Source: CBFFRJ01 sp051486985 (GTDB lineage Bacteria; Pseudomonadota; Gammaproteobacteria; Enterobacterales; Enterobacteriaceae). Taken from it: 64,000 nt of DNA. The notes beneath the pieces are model-generated. The model was not told the DNA's origin. It saw only the letters and a list, made by a program, of their open reading frames with translations, and did not search any database. Where the stretch lies: NCBI RefSeq assembly GCF_051486985.1, contig NZ_JAHVDV010000001.1, positions 1 through 64,000 of the forward strand, given 5' to 3'. Below, piece by piece: positions 61,684 through 64,000 of the stretch. Position numbers and translations under genes: made by a program. How positions within the stretch are numbered: the stretch's first letter is position 1; every line of letters begins with the position of its first letter.

Positions 61684-61711
61684 TGCAAATTTTTCAACAT
61701 TTTATACACTA
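61684..61711 (+). promoter_or_regulatory. Candidate acpP promoter
   Basis: TTGCAA, 16 bases, then TACACT in the 154-bp fabG-acpP gap. Abundant acyl carrier protein is expressed from its own strong promoter in E. coli. The exact start is not certain. Confidence 0.45.
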
Positions 61712-61755
61712 CGAAAACCATCGCGAAAGCGAGTTTTGATAGGAAATTTAAGAGT

Positions 61756-61992
61756 ATGAGCACTATCGAAGAACGCGTTAAGAAAATTATCGGCGAACAG
61801 CTGGGCGTTAAGCAGGAAGAAGTTACCAACAATGCTTCCTTCGTTGAAGACCTGGGCGCTGATTCTCTTGACACCGTTGAGCTGGTAATGGCTCTGGAAG
61901 AAGAGTTTGATACTGAGATTCCGGACGAAGAAGCTGAGAAAATCACCACCGTTCAGGCTGCCATTGATTACATCAACGGTCACCAGGCGTAA
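61756..61992 (+). CDS. acpP: Acyl carrier protein
   Basis: 78 residues. The phosphopantetheine serine is in [18 protein letters not shown] (Ser37 of DSL). Highly acidic four-helix protein that carries the growing acyl chain. Confidence 0.98.
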
Positions 61993-62003
61993 GTGAACAT
62001 CTC

Positions 62004-62035
62004 CAGGCGGTCATTCGACCGCCTGAGTTTTATCT
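62004..62035 (+). terminator. Terminator/attenuator after acpP
   Basis: CAGGCGGTC-ATTC-GACCGCCTG followed by AGTTTTATCTTTT, between acpP and fabF. It would let acpP be made in large excess over fabF. Confidence 0.8.
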
Positions 62036-62077
62036 TTTATCCCACGAATCCCAATTTTCCCTCCCTGGAGGACAAAC

Positions 62078-63319
62078 GTGTCTAAGCGTCGTGTAGTTGT
62101 GACCGGACTGGGCATGTTGTCTCCTGTCGGCAATACCGTAGAGTCTACATGGACCTCTCTGCTTGCCGGTCAGAGTGGCATCAGCCTGATCGACCATTTC
62201 GATACTAGCGCCTACGCAACGAAATTTGCTGGCTTAGTAAAGGATTTTAACTGTGATGACATCATCTCGCGTAAAGAACAGCGCAAGATGGATGACTTCA
62301 TTCAATATGGAATTGTCGCTGGCGCCCAGGCCATGATTGATTCTGGTCTGGAAGTGACGGAAGAAAACGCAACCCGCATCGGCGCCGCTATTGGTTCCGG
62401 TATTGGCGGTTTGGGTTTAATCGAAGAAAACCACACCTCCCTGGTGAACGGTGGTCCGCGCAAAATTAGCCCGTTCTTCGTACCGTCGACAATTGTTAAT
62501 ATGGTGGCCGGTCACCTGACCATCATGTTTGGCCTGCAGGGGCCGAGTATTTCAATCGCAACGGCGTGCACCTCTGGTGTGCACAACATTGGCCATGCTG
62601 CGCGTATTATCGCGTATGGCGATGCAGATGCGATGCTTGCCGGTGGTGCAGAAAAAGCCAGTACACCTCTTGGTGTGGGTGGTTTTGGTGCCGCGCGTGC
62701 GCTCTCTACCCGCAATGATAACCCGCAGGCTGCAAGCCGCCCCTGGGACAAAGACCGTGATGGCTTCGTTCTCGGCGATGGCGCGGGCATCATCATGCTG
62801 GAAGAGTATGAGCATGCGAAAAAACGTGGTGCCAAAATTTATGCTGAAATTATCGGCTTTGGCATGAGCAGCGATGCTTACCACATGACCTCTCCGCCAG
62901 AAAATGGTGCGGGTGCCGCGGCTGCAATGGCGAATGCACTGCGCGATGCGGGTCTTGAGGCGAGCCAGATTGGCTACATTAACGCCCACGGCACCTCTAC
63001 GCCAGCTGGCGATAAGGCTGAAACGCAGGCCGTTAAGTCAATCTTTGGTGACGCTGCAAGCCGTGTGCTGGTGAGCTCTACCAAATCCATGACCGGTCAC
63101 CTTCTGGGTGCGGCAGGTGCAGTAGAGTCTATTTTCTCTATCCTGGCACTGCGCGATCAGGCTGTTCCACCTACCATCAACCTGGATAACCCGGATGAAG
63201 GTTGTGATCTGGACTTCGTACCACACGAAGCCCGTCAGGTCAGTGGTCTGGAGTACACGCTGTGTAACTCCTTCGGCTTCGGTGGCACTAACGGCTCTCT
63301 GATCTTTAAAAAGGTCTGA
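62078..63319 (+). CDS. fabF: 3-oxoacyl-ACP synthase II (FabF)
   Basis: 413 residues, GTG start with TGGAGGAC upstream. Elongating condensing enzyme that controls the temperature-dependent cis-vaccenate level. Catalytic Cys163 in ATACTSGVHNIG, His303 in NAHGTSTPAGD and His340 in KSMTGHLLGAAGA. Confidence 0.97.
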   Translation: MSKRRVVVTGLGMLSPVGNTVESTWTSLLAGQSGISLIDHFDTSAYATKFAGLVKDFNCDDIISRKEQRKMDDFIQYGIVAGAQAMIDSGLEVTEENATRIGAAIGSGIGGLGLIEENHTSLVNGGPRKISPFFVPSTIVNMVAGHLTIMFGLQGPSISIATACTSGVHNIGHAARIIAYGDADAMLAGGAEKASTPLGVGGFGAARALSTRNDNPQAASRPWDKDRDGFVLGDGAGIIMLEEYEHAKKRGAKIYAEIIGFGMSSDAYHMTSPPENGAGAAAAMANALRDAGLEASQIGYINAHGTSTPAGDKAETQAVKSIFGDAASRVLVSSTKSMTGHLLGAAGAVESIFSILALRDQAVPPTINLDNPDEGCDLDFVPHEARQVSGLEYTLCNSFGFGGTNGSLIFKKV

Positions 63320-63345
63320 GTAACGCTTTACCCGGTTAAGCACTA

Positions 63346-63370
63346 AAGGCCCGCATGTCGGGCCTTTTTT
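63346..63370 (+). terminator. Terminator of fabF
   Basis: AAGGCCCG-CATGT-CGGGCCTT followed by a T-run. It separates fabF from pabC. Confidence 0.88.
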
Positions 63371-63440
63371 ATTCGGTTTACTCCGCTTGTCCTCAGTATG
63401 CTCTCCTGCGAAACTACCCGACCGTCCATAAGGAGCCACT

Positions 63441-64000
63441 ATGTTTTTAATTAATGGCCTGGAACAAGATGTTCTCTCTGCCCGGGACAGGGCTGTCCAG
63501 TTTGGTGATGGCTGTTTTACCACCGCGCGCGTTGAAAAAGGATGTATTCATTTACTGAATGAACATCTGGCGCGGTTGCAGCAAGCCTGTGATGCATTAT
63601 TCATCACATTTACGGACTGGGACGTGCTCGAACAGGAGATGCGGCATCTTGCCACGCGGCAAGGCGTCGGTGTCTTGAAGGTCATTCTCAGCCGGGGAAG
63701 CGGCGGACGTGGTTACTCGGCCAGAACATGCCTTTCGCCATCACGCATACTCAGTGTTTCACCCGCGCCAGCGCAGTACGCGCGCTGGCGCGAAGAGGGC
63801 ATTACGCTGTCATTAAGCCCGGTACGGCTGGGGCGAAACCCTCTGCTGGCAGGAGTCAAGCATCTGAACCGGCTCGAACAGGTGTTGATTCGTCGCTATC
63901 TTGAGCAAACTGACCGTGACGAGGCGCTGGTTCTTGACAGTGACGGGTGGGTTACGGAATGCTGTGCCGCTAATATTTTTTGGCGCAAAGGCTGCGAGAT
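63441..64000 (+). CDS. pabC: Aminodeoxychorismate lyase, 5' part (runs off the window)
   Basis: 186 complete codons are inside the window; the E. coli protein is 269 aa. Fold-type IV PLP enzyme that releases pyruvate from 4-amino-4-deoxychorismate to give p-aminobenzoate for folate. MFLINGLEQDVLSARDRAVQ then FGDGCFTTARVEKG. The PLP lysine is in AGVKHLNRLEQVLIRRYLEQ, and GWVTECCAANIFWRKG precedes the edge. ATAAGGAGCC before the ATG. Confidence 0.96.
   Translation, partial: MFLINGLEQDVLSARDRAVQFGDGCFTTARVEKGCIHLLNEHLARLQQACDALFITFTDWDVLEQEMRHLATRQGVGVLKVILSRGSGGRGYSARTCLSPSRILSVSPAPAQYARWREEGITLSLSPVRLGRNPLLAGVKHLNRLEQVLIRRYLEQTDRDEALVLDSDGWVTECCAANIFWRKGCE

Overview
The window is chromosomal DNA from a member of the Enterobacteriaceae, most likely Enterobacter or a close relative. 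Gene order from ghrA to pabC follows the Escherichia coli 23.5-25 min region almost gene for gene (ghrA-ycdXYZ, csgGFED/csgBAC, ymdB-clsC, opgC/opgGH, yceK/msyB/mdtG/lpxL, trhO, yceIJ, solA-bssS-dinI-pyrC, yceB-grxB-mdtH, rimJ-yceH-mviM-murJ, flgNMA/flgBCDEFGHIJKL, rne/rluC, yceF/yceD-rpmF-plsX-fabHDG-acpP-fabF-pabC). Protein lengths mostly match the E. coli ones. Gene names rest on remembered family sequences; no search was run.

Left end (1-6000) is accessory and decaying. It holds the start of a vgrG gene, an hcp pseudogene (internal deletion plus frameshift), an unrecognised ORF, a complete tssF and a tssG that stops after 29 codons: the remains of a type VI secretion locus. A lipoprotein gene of unknown function follows. 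At 5100-5940 lies an array of direct repeats. It carries two identical 81-nt pieces of a tRNA-Ser(GGA) gene (the serX position), both lacking the 5' acceptor strand. It also carries three copies of a GC-rich structured element and three tRNA-type terminators.

6149-17450: ghrA, ycdX, ycdY, ycdZ (two well placed CRP sites and a possibly leaderless mRNA), the two divergent curli operons around a 759-bp control region, a broken ymdA, then ymdB, clsC and opgC. 17690-32290: osmoregulated glucan synthesis (opgGH), lipid A acylation (lpxL), tRNA modification (trhO), yceI/yceJ, the tiny membrane protein yceO, solA, bssS, SOS-controlled dinI, pyrC, yceB and grxB. 32355-37606: mdtH, rimJ, yceH, mviM, murJ.

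37669-49198 is the flagellar flg cluster. flgMN and flgA run leftward, and flgB to flgL run rightward (rod, hook, rings, hook junctions). Two sigma-28 promoters can be read directly, before flgM and before flgK. An MFS exporter and a divergent LysR regulator sit between flgL and rne, where E. coli has nothing. 51577-64000: RNase E with its long leader, rluC, yceF, and the yceD-rpmF-plsX-fabHDG-acpP-fabF-pabC lipid synthesis cluster. pabC is cut by the window edge.

I see no prophage, transposase, CRISPR array or defence system. The least explained part of the window is the tRNA-Ser/GC-element repeat array beside the dying type VI locus.
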